A stretch of DNA of 64,000 bases from Bacteroidales bacterium. Lineage in GTDB: Bacteria > Bacteroidota > Bacteroidia > Bacteroidales > UBA932. The position numbers and the translations under genes are program-made. Numbering within the stretch: position 1 is the first letter of the stretch; every line of letters begins with the position of its first letter. Under the pieces are notes generated by a model, which had not been told where the DNA came from, made no database searches, and saw only the letters and a program-made list of their open reading frames with translations. The stretch covers positions 1 to 64,000 of the forward strand of contig JAKSJL010000002.1 in the NCBI GenBank assembly GCA_024398295.1, given 5' to 3'. This document shows, in pieces, positions 35,060 to 43,773 of this stretch.

Positions 35060-35350
35060 TTATTTGGTCTCTATTTTCTGCAGATATGTACTGGTCTCGT
35101 TAAGGAAGGAGTCCACCTCGGCATTCATGTTCGCGATCTTCTTCTGTGCTGACAGACGGTTCACAGCCTCCTGCAGACACACAAACGCCAGCTTGTCAGC
35201 CACGGAGAGATCCGGGTACTTGGCGTTATATGTCTCCAGCTTCTGGTTGATCTGCTCCGCGGCTATCCTCATGAAATGCTCCATCTCGGGAGATGATGCC
35301 TTCAGGGGGTAGTCCTTTCCGCCAATGATCACTTTAATGCTCTGGTCCAT
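35060..35350 (-). CDS. zapA: Cell division protein ZapA
   Basis: A 96-residue ZapA-family protein that bundles FtsZ filaments at the division ring. The N-terminal globular part (KVIIGGKDYPLKASSPEMEH) is followed by the long C-terminal helix that forms the dimer and tetramer coiled coil. It lies 7 nt after a small coiled-coil gene that may encode its partner. Downstream, the transcript continues into the probable 6S RNA. Confidence 0.88.
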   Translation of the reverse strand: MDQSIKVIIGGKDYPLKASSPEMEHFMRIAAEQINQKLETYNAKYPDLSVADKLAFVCLQEAVNRLSAQKKIANMNAEVDSFLNETSTYLQKIETK

Positions 35351-35357
35351 ACTTCTT

Positions 35358-35630
35358 CTACTTTTCCATCAAGGAGATGCATTTATCTATCTCCTTTATA
35401 AGTTTGGTGATGCGCTCCTTGGCCTCTGTATGGCTGTCGCCAGTAGCAAGGAATGCCTCTGCCAACTTGAGATCATCTATCTGTCTCTCTAGCTCGGTAA
35501 TGTGCTTCTTGTAGGCTTCATTGGATGCAAGTACGTCCTGAAGCTGAGCAGAAAGCCTGTCCGCCCTCTGCTTCTCAGTCTCGTACTTGGCGATAAGTCG
35601 CTCGAAATTAGTTCGAATCTGCTCTAACAT
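35358..35630 (-). CDS. Small coiled-coil protein upstream of zapA
   Basis: A 90-residue, almost wholly helical protein with strong heptad pattern (ERLIAKYETEKQRADRLSAQ; HITELERQIDDLKLAEAFLA). No signal or membrane segment. It resembles the small coiled-coil proteins found before zapA in Bacteroidota and may act like ZapB in the division ring. That is inferred from position and shape. First gene of the unit, behind a near-consensus promoter. Confidence 0.75.
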   Translation of the reverse strand: MLEQIRTNFERLIAKYETEKQRADRLSAQLQDVLASNEAYKKHITELERQIDDLKLAEAFLATGDSHTEAKERITKLIKEIDKCISLMEK

Positions 35631-35654
35631 CTCTATCCAATTCGCTTAACAAGG

Positions 35655-35685
35655 CAAATATAGCAATTAAATCTCTTTAATCAAA
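35655..35685 (-). promoter_or_regulatory. Near-consensus promoter of the coiled-coil-zapA-6S unit
   Basis: Minus strand: TTTG at 35685-35682, exactly 19 nt, then TATATTTG at 35662-35655. The start site is expected near 35648, giving a leader of about 18 nt. Confidence 0.82.
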
Positions 35686-35693
35686 GCTATACT

Positions 35694-36521
35694 TTACAAT
35701 GAAGCTATTATTTGCTTGAATATCTCCGACATACGATCTGCGGCAGCATTGGCCTGGCTCACCACATCGTCGCCGTCATTCAGGACGCCGGCCACGGTGT
35801 CGGTGTTTGAGATGTTCGTGATGCATGACATGCCGAAGACGATGATGCCGCAGTGTCTGGCCACGATGACCTCAGGGACAGTGGACATACCGAGCGCATC
35901 TGCTCCCACGGAGGCGAAGAACCTCACCTCGGCAGGGGTCTCATAGGTAGGACCGGTGGTGCCGAAATACACGCCCTGCTGGAGCTTGGTTCCCATCTTT
36001 TCCGCTATGTCCAATGCTTTGGCTATCAATCCCTTATCGTATGCGCATGTCATGTCAGGGAAGCGTGGTCCGAACTCGTCCATGTTCGGACCGATGAGAG
36101 GATTCGGCAGCATGTTTATGTGGTCCTTGATAATCATGAGGTCACCCACCTTGAAGGATGGGTTCGTGCCTCCGGCTGCATTGGACACAAACAGATACTG
36201 CACCCCGAGCACCTTCATCACCCTTATCGAGATGGTGACGAGCTCCATCGAATAGCCTTCGTAGTAGTGGAACCTTCCCTGCATGGCAAGCACAGGCTTG
36301 CCGCCCAGCTTTCCGAAGATGTAGTTTCCCTTATGGCCCACAGCTGTGGATACAGGGAAGCCCGGGATGGTCTTATATGGGATGACAATGGGATCCTCTA
36401 TCATGTCGGCAAGCTTTCCGAGGCCGCTGCCGAGCACGATGCCTGCAAGTGGGGTCGCTCCGCCAATCTTCTCGCTTACGAACCTGGCGGCTGCGTGGAT
36501 TCTTTCTATTCTATCGTCCAT
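35694..36521 (-). CDS. punA: Purine nucleoside phosphorylase (trimeric, inosine/guanosine type)
   Basis: Phosphorolyses inosine and guanosine for purine salvage. The 275 residues match trimeric PNP. The phosphate-binding loop is GIVLGSGLG (about 27-35). Other blocks are the His of [16 protein letters not shown] and [10 protein letters not shown], with the base-binding glutamate and the later N in SCITNIS. The start overlaps the DUF3276 gene by 16 nt, so they form a two-gene unit. Confidence 0.92.
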   Translation of the reverse strand: MDDRIERIHAAARFVSEKIGGATPLAGIVLGSGLGKLADMIEDPIVIPYKTIPGFPVSTAVGHKGNYIFGKLGGKPVLAMQGRFHYYEGYSMELVTISIRVMKVLGVQYLFVSNAAGGTNPSFKVGDLMIIKDHINMLPNPLIGPNMDEFGPRFPDMTCAYDKGLIAKALDIAEKMGTKLQQGVYFGTTGPTYETPAEVRFFASVGADALGMSTVPEVIVARHCGIIVFGMSCITNISNTDTVAGVLNDGDDVVSQANAAADRMSEIFKQIIASL

Positions 36522-36844
36522 TCTTTCGATTCTGGCTGAGCCTCATCATGAACCGGTGCCTCAGGGCATTTCGCCTTGATGAAGGAGATGACTTCCTCGA
36601 GTCCCTCAGTGAACTTCTCGAAGTCCTCCTTGTACAGGAAGATCTTATGCTTATCGTAAGAGTAGCTTCCGTCGCTTTCGGTGCGGCGCTTGCTTTCTGT
36701 TATGGTAAGATAGTAGTCCTTCTCTCCTCTGGTGGCCTTGACGTCAAAGAAATAGGTTCTCTTTCCAGCCCTGATAGGCTTCGAATAGATGTCGTCCGAG
36801 TTACGGTCCAGTCCATTGAACTTGTCAAAATCCTCTCTGTACAT
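36506..36844 (-). CDS. DUF3276 / PUR-alpha-like nucleic-acid-binding protein
   Basis: A 112-residue protein with a single PUR domain ([20 protein letters not shown]). Bacterial PUR proteins bind single-stranded DNA or RNA in vitro; the cellular role is unclear. A longer reading from 36868 would overlap the -7 box at 36873-36866, so ATG 36844 is used. The acidic C-terminal tail ([16 protein letters not shown]) overlaps the purine phosphorylase start. Confidence 0.82.
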   Translation of the reverse strand: MYREDFDKFNGLDRNSDDIYSKPIRAGKRTYFFDVKATRGEKDYYLTITESKRRTESDGSYSYDKHKIFLYKEDFEKFTEGLEEVISFIKAKCPEAPVHDEAQPESKEWTIE

Positions 36845-36865
36845 GATTTGCGTGTTTTTTATTAG

Positions 36866-36904
36866 CAAATGTATAATTTTTTTCCATTTCTAATGTTATC
36901 TTTG
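36866..36904. promoter_or_regulatory. Divergent -7 elements of DUF3276 and the nusB operon
   Basis: Minus-strand TACATTTG at 36873-36866 serves DUF3276. Plus-strand TATCTTTG at 36897-36904 serves nusB, 22 nt before its ATG. The two are separated by a T-rich spacer. Confidence 0.6.
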
Positions 36905-36926
36905 TGGAGTTTTTGTTTGAAATATT

Positions 36927-37886
36927 ATGCTTAATAGAAGAATCCTGCGCATTAAGGCCTTCAAGGCCATCTACGCATACGCTGAGAATCCATCCATGTC
37001 ACTCAAGGATGTGGAGGCTCAGTTGGAGATTTCGTGCCAGTCTACACGTACCCTGTACCTTTTCATGCTTTCTGTGGTGAAGCCACTCGTTGAGGAGGCC
37101 AGGGGAAGGATAGAGGCCGCGAAGTCGAAATTCAACCCTACGGAGGAAGAGAAGAACCCGAACATGAAGTTCGTGAACAACTCCATCTACCGTATTCTTA
37201 CCCAGGATCCAGATTTCACAAAGATCATATCCAAGTCCAAGCTTTCATGGGACCAGTTCGACGTGTTCCTCAGAAAGCTCTACGACTCCATCAGATCGAA
37301 GGAGTATTTCGCAGAGTACATGGCGTCTCCAGAGTCTTCACTCCAGCAGGATGCCGAGCTTTTCGTGAAGATCTTCGAGGAGGAGTTCATGGACAGCGCT
37401 GATCTCGACGGCATACTTGAGGATATGTCACTGTTCTGGATCGATGACCTCGGCTATGCCCTCACATACTGCTGCCGCACCATGGAGGATCTCGCCGCCG
37501 GTCGCGCGTGGTCATTGCCACCTCTATACCAGAGCGAGATGGCGCCTAAGGCAGGCCAGGAGAGCGACAAGGCGTTTGTCAGCGGCGTGGTACGCACTGC
37601 CTATGTGAATTTCGAGAAGTTCTCACAGTACATCGCCGAGGCTGTGCCTAAGTGGGATGGAGAGCGTCTCGTGACCATCGACAAGGTCCTCGTTCTCTGT
37701 GGACTCGCTGAGGCCAAGTGCTTCTCTGAGATCCCTGTGAAGGTGACTATCAACGAATATGTCGACATTTCCAAGTTCTACAGCACCCCTAAGAGCCGCT
37801 CATTCGTGAACGGACTCCTTGACACCATCATCAAGAAAAAGATCGAGGAGGGTGAGATCGTGAAGACAGGCAAGGGCCTGGTATAG
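36927..37886 (+). CDS. nusB: Transcription antitermination factor NusB
   Basis: RNA-binding protein of the rRNA antitermination complex. The 319-residue length is the long form usual in Bacteroidota; the E. coli protein has about 140. The start (MLNRRILRIKAFKAIYAYAE) is typical and the NusB fold lies mainly in the C-terminal 120 residues (ERLVTIDKVLVLCGLAEAKC, then VTINEYVDISKFYST). First gene of nusB-yajC-YbbR-coaE-DUF5606. Confidence 0.92.
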   Translation: MLNRRILRIKAFKAIYAYAENPSMSLKDVEAQLEISCQSTRTLYLFMLSVVKPLVEEARGRIEAAKSKFNPTEEEKNPNMKFVNNSIYRILTQDPDFTKIISKSKLSWDQFDVFLRKLYDSIRSKEYFAEYMASPESSLQQDAELFVKIFEEEFMDSADLDGILEDMSLFWIDDLGYALTYCCRTMEDLAAGRAWSLPPLYQSEMAPKAGQESDKAFVSGVVRTAYVNFEKFSQYIAEAVPKWDGERLVTIDKVLVLCGLAEAKCFSEIPVKVTINEYVDISKFYSTPKSRSFVNGLLDTIIKKKIEEGEIVKTGKGLV

Positions 37887-37935
37887 TTGACTTTTTGGAT
37901 TGGAATTAATAGATTTGTAAAAAATAACATTAGCA

Positions 37936-38250
37936 ATGAGCATTCTTTATTTCGCACTTCAGGCTCAGCCAAACGCAGCTGCAGGCAGCCAGTGGTCATT
38001 CTGGATCATGATGATCCTCATCTTTGTCGTTATGTACGTATTCATGATCCTTCCTCAGCGCAAGCAGCAGAAGGCTCTTGAGAAGTTCCGCAGCGAGCTC
38101 AAGAAGGGCGACAAGGTAGTGACTGCAGGTGGCATCTACGGCACCGTAGACGAGATCAGCGAGCGCACCATCCTCATCAAGGTGGACGGTGACACCAAGC
38201 TCAGAGTGGACAAGCAGTCTATCCAGAAGGATTTCACTGCCCAGCAGTAA
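37936..38250 (+). CDS. yajC: Preprotein translocase subunit YajC
   Basis: Accessory subunit of the Sec-DF complex in the inner membrane. The 104-residue protein has one membrane helix (about 22-42, WIMMILIFVVMYVFMILPQR) and the conserved RKQQKALEKFRSELKKGDKV and TAGGIYGTVDEI blocks. It lies 49 nt after nusB and 6 nt before the YbbR gene, the conserved order in this phylum. Confidence 0.94.
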   Translation: MSILYFALQAQPNAAAGSQWSFWIMMILIFVVMYVFMILPQRKQQKALEKFRSELKKGDKVVTAGGIYGTVDEISERTILIKVDGDTKLRVDKQSIQKDFTAQQ

Positions 38251-38256
38251 ACTGAG

Positions 38257-39234
38257 ATGGGCATGCTGTATACCAGGCTGCTCGCCAGGCTAAAGGATAA
38301 CGGGAGGGATTTTGCGCTTTTCGGCATATCTCTCCTGTTGGCGTTCAGTATCTGGCTCATACAGAACCTGTCCCTGAACTATTCGCAGGAGATCAGCGTG
38401 CCCGTAATCGCGGAGTCGAGCATAGAAGGGCACGCGCAGGTTTCCTCAAACTCCGTGTCCATCAGCGCGCGCTGCCGCCTTTCCGGCTTCCACCTCATGC
38501 GCATGAGCCTGAGCAGGAGGATGCCGCCGAAGCATATAGTCTTCGACGCCTCCGATTTCCAGCATCTTGATGACAATGATTTCGTGATTTCGGCAAATGC
38601 CCTCAGCGGCTACATCAAGGAGCTTTACGGCGATGAGGTACAGCTGGAGTCCTTCATGTCATCCAGGTTCCAGTTCAGGTTCCCGGTTGAGAATCATAAG
38701 AAAGTGCCTGTACAGGCCATTGCGGTGCTGGGTTTCAAGCCTCAGTACATGTCCATGGGCGGCGGAATCCAGGTCACCCCAGATTCTGTTCTCGTGTACG
38801 GAGAGCCTTCTGTCATAGAGGCTGTGGACAGGGTGCTTACCCGCACCATATCGCAGAAGAACATATCTTCCAGCCTTCATGGCACGGTGCAGCTTGAGCC
38901 TCAGACTGGCGTCAGGATTTCGGCCAGCCATGTCCATTACGCGCTGGATGTCACGAGATATGTGGAAGTCGTCAAGGAGCTCAAGATAGAGCCAAGGAAT
39001 GTTCCTGCAGGCAAGAACCTCGCGATCCTTCCTTCTTCTGCCACAGCAGTCTTCAGGTGCGTGTTCCCGCTCAGCAGTGACCCTACAGACAACATAAGGC
39101 TCTACGTGGACTATGCGGATTTCGCGAAGTCCATAAACGGACACTGTATCCCGAAGGTCTCTTCCATGCCTTCATCCATTATCGATTATGCACTTGATCC
39201 TCAGATAGTTGAGTGCGTAGAATCATCCAGATAG
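38257..39234 (+). CDS. YbbR-like domain protein
   Basis: A 325-residue protein with one N-terminal membrane helix (about 21-37, LFGISLLLAFSIWLIQNL) and periplasmic YbbR-like beta repeats (about 45-125, 130-215 and 230-320). The recurring VLVYGEPSVIEAVDRVLT-type strand is typical of YbbR domains. In Firmicutes YbbR proteins regulate the diadenylate cyclase CdaA; no cyclase gene is nearby here. Function unknown. It sits between yajC and coaE. Confidence 0.75.
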   Translation: MGMLYTRLLARLKDNGRDFALFGISLLLAFSIWLIQNLSLNYSQEISVPVIAESSIEGHAQVSSNSVSISARCRLSGFHLMRMSLSRRMPPKHIVFDASDFQHLDDNDFVISANALSGYIKELYGDEVQLESFMSSRFQFRFPVENHKKVPVQAIAVLGFKPQYMSMGGGIQVTPDSVLVYGEPSVIEAVDRVLTRTISQKNISSSLHGTVQLEPQTGVRISASHVHYALDVTRYVEVVKELKIEPRNVPAGKNLAILPSSATAVFRCVFPLSSDPTDNIRLYVDYADFAKSINGHCIPKVSSMPSSIIDYALDPQIVECVESSR

Positions 39235-39238
39235 CATC

Positions 39239-40297
39239 TTGAAAACCATACTACTTACAGGCGGCATCGGCAGTGGCAAGTCTGTAGTCGCAGCTTACCT
39301 TCGCAGCAAGGGCTACCCAGTCTATGACTCGGATTCCCGTGCCAAGGGGCTGTATGACTCATCTGCGTCCCTGCTCGAGGCTGTGAGAGAGGAGTTCGGG
39401 GACGAGGTCATTGGCCCAGATGACAGGCTGGACAGGAAGGCGCTGGCGTCCAAGGTGTTCGGTGATGCAGATGCGCTGTCGCGGCTGAATGCCCTTGTTC
39501 ATCCTGCCGTACTTCAGGATTTCCTCGACTGGCGCGAGCAGCAGAAAGGTGCTGATGTCGTCGTCATGGAATCGGCTATAGCATTGGGCATCAAGATGTT
39601 CCGTGAACTGGCAGACGCGGTGGCTTACGTCGACGCTCCGCTGGAGCTTCGCATCACCCGTGCCTGTGAGAGAGATGGCGCTTCGCGTGAGGCCATCGCT
39701 GCCCGCATTCAGGCGCAGCATTTCGACATGTCGCTTGTGGATGCTGTGATCGCCAATGATTCCGGTCTTCAGGAACTTTACGCTGAGACTGACAGGGCGT
39801 TGGCTCATCTTCTCAGAAAAATGAGTATATTTGTAAATTCGAAACAAACAAGTTTAAATATGAAAACAAATCTCGCAAGAATCCTTTCAGTTACAGGCAA
39901 GCATGGCCTGTTCCTTTATATTGCCCAGGCTCGTAACGGCGTCATCGCCGAGGCCCTCGAGACAAAGGCCAGAACCGCTCTTGACATGAAGAGCCGCATC
40001 ACTACTCTCGCTGATATCGCTATCTACACATCAGAGGGTGAGATGAAGCTCCAGGAGGTGTTCCTCGCACTCCAGGCTGTGCTTGGTGAGGCTGATGCAC
40101 CTACCTCCAAGGCATCTTCAGACGAGCTCAAGGCTCTCTTCGAGAAGGCTATCCCTAACTACGACGCTGACCGCTTCTATGTCTCACACATGAAGAAGGT
40201 GGTTGACTGGTACAACGAGCTCAAGAACTTCGCATCTCTCGATTTCGAGGAGGAAGGTGCAGAAGAGGCAGAGCAGACTGAGGAAGAAAACGCATAA
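39239..40297 (+). CDS. coaE: Dephospho-CoA kinase fused in frame to a DUF5606 protein
   Basis: A 352-residue open frame. Residues 1 to about 194 are CoaE, which phosphorylates dephospho-CoA in the last step of CoA synthesis, with P-loop GGIGSGKS at 8-15. Residues from M208 on are a DUF5606 protein (ILSVTGKHGLFLYIAQARNG). In other Bacteroidota these are adjacent separate genes. The join lies at AAAAATGAG (39817-39825): one A fewer would end CoaE at a TGA. A TATATTTG box (39826-39833) precedes ATG 39860, which would start DUF5606 alone. CoaE begins with TTG. The fusion may be real or an indel. Confidence 0.85.
   Translation: MKTILLTGGIGSGKSVVAAYLRSKGYPVYDSDSRAKGLYDSSASLLEAVREEFGDEVIGPDDRLDRKALASKVFGDADALSRLNALVHPAVLQDFLDWREQQKGADVVVMESAIALGIKMFRELADAVAYVDAPLELRITRACERDGASREAIAARIQAQHFDMSLVDAVIANDSGLQELYAETDRALAHLLRKMSIFVNSKQTSLNMKTNLARILSVTGKHGLFLYIAQARNGVIAEALETKARTALDMKSRITTLADIAIYTSEGEMKLQEVFLALQAVLGEADAPTSKASSDELKALFEKAIPNYDADRFYVSHMKKVVDWYNELKNFASLDFEEEGAEEAEQTEEENA
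39826..39833 (+). promoter_or_regulatory. Internal -7 element before the DUF5606 part
   Basis: TATATTTG, with TTGG at 39800-39803 as a poor -33. It lies inside the fused frame and 26 nt before ATG 39860, suggesting that DUF5606 can be expressed on its own. Confidence 0.5.
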
Positions 40298-40302
40298 TCA
40301 GA

Positions 40303-41622
40303 ATGAAGACTCTCCAGATCCTTACACTTGGCTGCTCGAAGAACACAGTGGACACTGAGCATATTCTTGCCCAGGTAGAAGGATTGTATGAAATAGTCCC
40401 TGAAGGAGAGGATAGGGCAGTGGACTGCCTGCTGCTGAACACCTGTGGCTTCATAGGTGATGCGAAGGAAGAGTCCATCCAGGCCATACTTCAGGCCGCG
40501 CAGCGAAAGAAGGATGGCCTTGTCGGCCGCCTCATGGTGTTCGGCTGCCTTTCGCAGAGGTATCCTACAGAGCTGCCAGACCTCATCCCTGAGGTCGACG
40601 CATGGTTCGGCGCGCGTGAGCTGGATCCTATCGTGAAGGCTCTTGGCGCTACTCCGGACCGTGAGCTTGATGCGAAAAGAGTCCTTTCTGGCCCGCATCG
40701 TGGCTACGCCTACCTGAAGATTTCAGAGGGCTGTGACAGAAGGTGCTCATATTGCGCGATCCCTTACATCAGGGGAGCGCATAGGTCCGTGCCGATGGAG
40801 ACACTTGAGGCTGAGACCAGATTCTTGGTGTCGCAGGGTGTCAAGGAGCTCGTGCTCATTGCCCAGGATACCACGTTCTATGGCCTTGACCTCTACCATA
40901 AGCGCTGCCTTGGCGAGCTTCTGCAGAGGCTTTCTGCCATCGATGGCATCGAGTGGATACGCATCCATTACTCATACCCGGCAGATTTCCCACAGGATGT
41001 GCTTGACCAGATGGCTAGTAACCCTAAGGTCTGCAAGTACCTGGATATTCCGCTCCAGCATATCTCAGACAAGCTCCTGGATAAGATGCATCGTCATGTG
41101 ACCAGCGCATGGACAAGGGAGCTCATCCAGAAACTGCGCGACCAGGTGCCGGGAGTGGTGCTCAGGACCACCATGATCGTGGGACATCCTGGAGAGGGCA
41201 AGAAGGAGTTTGAAGAGCTCCTTGAGTTTGTCCGTGAAGCTCGTTTCGAGCGTCTTGGTGCTTTCACCTATTCTGAAGAGGAAGGTACCTATGGCGCAGA
41301 GAACTTCAAGGACAGCATTTCGGAAAAGACTAAGAAAGCCCGTCTGGACGCTCTCATGGAGCTCCAGAGTGGCATATCTCTTGAATGTAACCAGTCCCGT
41401 GTGGGCGATGTGGAGAAGGTGATGGTGGATGACTTCGTGGATGGAGTCCTCGTATGCCGCAGCCGCTCCGAGAGCCCTGAAGTAGATGGCGAGATACTTG
41501 TCAAGTACGACGCGAAGGCTTTTGACGATGTGGACCCTTATTCATTGATAGGGGAGTTCATCACCGTGAAGATCCTCTCCGCCGATATGTATGACCTCGC
41601 TGCGGAACTTGTGGAACTATAA
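40303..41622 (+). CDS. rimO: Ribosomal protein S12 methylthiotransferase RimO
   Basis: Radical SAM enzyme that adds a methylthio group to an aspartate of ribosomal protein S12. The 439 residues match the family. The auxiliary Fe-S cluster cysteines are C11, C48 and C82. The radical SAM cysteines are C144, C148 and C151 (CDRRCSYC). A C-terminal TRAM domain (about 375-438) binds the substrate. GCSKN and NTCGFI favour RimO over MiaB. 5 nt after the CoaE-DUF5606 frame. Confidence 0.95.
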   Translation: MKTLQILTLGCSKNTVDTEHILAQVEGLYEIVPEGEDRAVDCLLLNTCGFIGDAKEESIQAILQAAQRKKDGLVGRLMVFGCLSQRYPTELPDLIPEVDAWFGARELDPIVKALGATPDRELDAKRVLSGPHRGYAYLKISEGCDRRCSYCAIPYIRGAHRSVPMETLEAETRFLVSQGVKELVLIAQDTTFYGLDLYHKRCLGELLQRLSAIDGIEWIRIHYSYPADFPQDVLDQMASNPKVCKYLDIPLQHISDKLLDKMHRHVTSAWTRELIQKLRDQVPGVVLRTTMIVGHPGEGKKEFEELLEFVREARFERLGAFTYSEEEGTYGAENFKDSISEKTKKARLDALMELQSGISLECNQSRVGDVEKVMVDDFVDGVLVCRSRSESPEVDGEILVKYDAKAFDDVDPYSLIGEFITVKILSADMYDLAAELVEL

Positions 41623-41634
41623 AAGATCAGGAAT

Positions 41635-42480
41635 ATGAAAAAGTTCATCTCGGCTTTCGCTGCATTGGCATTGCTGACATCATGTGGCCCGTCCACATAT
41701 ACCATGCTCGTGGGGATGAGATATCCATCAAAGTCAGGCCTTGCTCCTGTGGGCAAGGATATCGCTGTCCTCTATCTTCATGATAAGGAATGCTCTGATA
41801 CACTCTTCAATAATAGGGTGGCAGACGCAGTAGCCTGCAGTCTTGAGGATGACTACTTCGGTGGTGCCTCAGCTGTGCAGGTATATAGTATGGAGAAACT
41901 GTCAGGAGACTACTCAAGCCTCGACTCGATGGCTCTGCTGGCGACCGATCTGGGACCAGATGTGCTTTTCCTCGTGGACACTCCAGACTTCTATATCGAG
42001 TCTGGTAAGCCTAAGGTCAATGCTGGCCTGTATGCCTACGACACCATGGGCAAGGACTCTGTATACAGGGTTTATGCACGTGCAGAGGTTCCTGTCACTA
42101 CTGAGCCTTTCGATAGTTCTCAGATCAAGAAGAGCGTGAAGCTTGCAGAAGCCATTGGCAAGAAGATGGCTGACAACTTCATCAGTACTTGGAACAATGA
42201 GTACTATACAGTGTACTACTTCGACACTGAGGCTTCCATGAAGGCTGTCGAGCTGGCATCAGAGATGAAGTGGGAGAATGCTCTTGAGATCTGGCTTCGA
42301 CTGGTGAAGACGAAGAACCTTCATTCCAGGTCATGCTTTGAGTATAACGTAGCCGTCGCATGCTACATGCTTGGTGAGTACGATCTAGCAGTCGAGTGGC
42401 TGAATCAGTCTGAGTCAGACTCCCAGGTAGTCAATGCGAGCGCTCTGCGGAAGAGAATCGAAATCAGAAAGAACTTCTAA
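41635..42480 (+). CDS. DUF6340-like lipoprotein
   Basis: A 281-residue predicted lipoprotein (lipobox LLTSC, Cys17). The body shows an alpha/beta domain (about 35-180) and a C-terminal helical, TPR-like part (EMKWENALEIWLRLVKTKNL; YMLGEYDLAVEWLNQ). The layout fits DUF6340 lipoproteins of Bacteroidota. Function unknown; probably periplasmic. Last gene of the plus-strand run, 12 nt after rimO. Confidence 0.72.
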   Translation: MKKFISAFAALALLTSCGPSTYTMLVGMRYPSKSGLAPVGKDIAVLYLHDKECSDTLFNNRVADAVACSLEDDYFGGASAVQVYSMEKLSGDYSSLDSMALLATDLGPDVLFLVDTPDFYIESGKPKVNAGLYAYDTMGKDSVYRVYARAEVPVTTEPFDSSQIKKSVKLAEAIGKKMADNFISTWNNEYYTVYYFDTEASMKAVELASEMKWENALEIWLRLVKTKNLHSRSCFEYNVAVACYMLGEYDLAVEWLNQSESDSQVVNASALRKRIEIRKNF

Positions 42481-42485
42481 TAATA

Positions 42486-42516
42486 ATAGAGGATGGCCTT
42501 GACGGTCATCCTCTAT
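42486..42516. terminator. Possible shared terminator between convergent genes
   Basis: A 10-bp stem ATAGAGGATG / CATCCTCTAT (42486-42495 and 42507-42516), extendable inward. It lies between the DUF6340 lipoprotein and glpC. No good T-run is present on either side, so termination efficiency is doubtful. Confidence 0.45.
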
Positions 42517-42536
42517 CACTATATATTTGTCCCGGA

Positions 42537-43772
42537 CTATCTGTTAGCTTCTGCAGTAGCTTCAAGGTCAAGAGCTTCTGCAAGGATAGAGATAGGGTTC
42601 TTGACCTTGTACTCGGTGCTCATCTCTATCTGCCACTTACAGGTCTCACACTCGCATGCTACGAAATCTGGTGCGACTGAATTAATCTGCTCGAAGAGTG
42701 GCTGTCCAATCTTCTGAGAGATCTCATAGTTCTCTTTCTTGAATCCAAAGGTACCTGAGATACCACAGCAGTTTGAGTCAAGGAGGATGAGCTCCAGACC
42801 AGGTATCATGCCGAGAAGCTCACGGGTGAAGATGCTCCAGCCGAGTTTCTCCATATGGCAAGGTACGTGGTATGCTGCGCGCGCCTTGTAGTCCTTCTTG
42901 AAGACCAGCTTCACCTTCTTCTGATCTACCAGCTCGTAGATAAACTTGAGTGCGAGAACGATGGAATCTCTTACTGATGAGTTGTCCATACCGAGGACTT
43001 CCTTGTACTCGTCACGCATCATGAGTGTACATGAGGTGGACGTGGTGAGTACCTTCTCTCCCTTCGCGTCTGAGATGACCTTGATGTTATTCTCTGCGTT
43101 CTTCCTGGCCTTGTCGAACATGCCGGCAGAAACCATCGCTACACCACAGCACTTCTCTCCGTCCAGTAGGTTCACGCCGTAACCGAGAGCATTCATCACT
43201 GTCACGAAGTCCTTACCTAACTGTGGATAGTTATAGTTTACATAGCAACCATGGAAATAGCTTACCTGGTGCTTGTATGATGCCTGTGATGCGGCAGCCT
43301 TCTTTCTGAACCATCTCTCGAAACCTTCTCCAGAATACTTAGGGAAGGTTCTGCGGTGGTCAATGGCCATGACGCCGTCGAGGACGGACTTCGTGATGCC
43401 CCATCCGAGCACTGTGTTTGCTATAGGTGCGACAGGACGTACCATGGTGCCCATGAGATCTGTGCTGGCAAGCATCATGTCGCGAAGCTTCACGCTCTTG
43501 TGCTCATTGTATTTCTCCCTTGCTGACTGGATGATGTCAGGTACTTTCACGCCCGAAGGACATGCTACCTCACATCTCTTGCAGTTAAGGCAGTACTTGA
43601 GAGCGTAGTCGTAGAACTCCTTGTCCTTGAGTCTGTATCTTTCGCCATCAGGACCAGCCTGCTTAGGGCCTGGATACGCAGGATTTGCTGCCATCATAGG
43701 GCAGACATCGTTGCAGATGCCACACTTCTGGCACTGCTCGAAATTATGTTCGCTGAGATTGATTTCCTGCAT
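42537..43772 (-). CDS. glpC: Anaerobic glycerol-3-phosphate dehydrogenase subunit C
   Basis: Iron-sulfur subunit that carries electrons from GlpAB to the quinone pool. The 411 residues include two ferredoxin-type clusters, C14-C17-C20-C24 and C61-C64-C67-C71. Two CCG domains follow (FHGCYVNYN with GEKCCGVAM; HVPCHMEKLG with DSNCCGISG). The last gene of glpABC; one nucleotide separates it from glpB. It should attach to the inner face of the cytoplasmic membrane. Confidence 0.92.
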   Translation of the reverse strand: MQEINLSEHNFEQCQKCGICNDVCPMMAANPAYPGPKQAGPDGERYRLKDKEFYDYALKYCLNCKRCEVACPSGVKVPDIIQSAREKYNEHKSVKLRDMMLASTDLMGTMVRPVAPIANTVLGWGITKSVLDGVMAIDHRRTFPKYSGEGFERWFRKKAAASQASYKHQVSYFHGCYVNYNYPQLGKDFVTVMNALGYGVNLLDGEKCCGVAMVSAGMFDKARKNAENNIKVISDAKGEKVLTTSTSCTLMMRDEYKEVLGMDNSSVRDSIVLALKFIYELVDQKKVKLVFKKDYKARAAYHVPCHMEKLGWSIFTRELLGMIPGLELILLDSNCCGISGTFGFKKENYEISQKIGQPLFEQINSVAPDFVACECETCKWQIEMSTEYKVKNPISILAEALDLEATAEANR

Positions 43773-43773
43773 A

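Noticed and set aside
39239..40297. Programmed frameshifting at the CoaE-DUF5606 junction
   Set aside because: The given sequence is already in one frame, and there is no classic slippery heptamer followed by a stem; fusion or indel is simpler.
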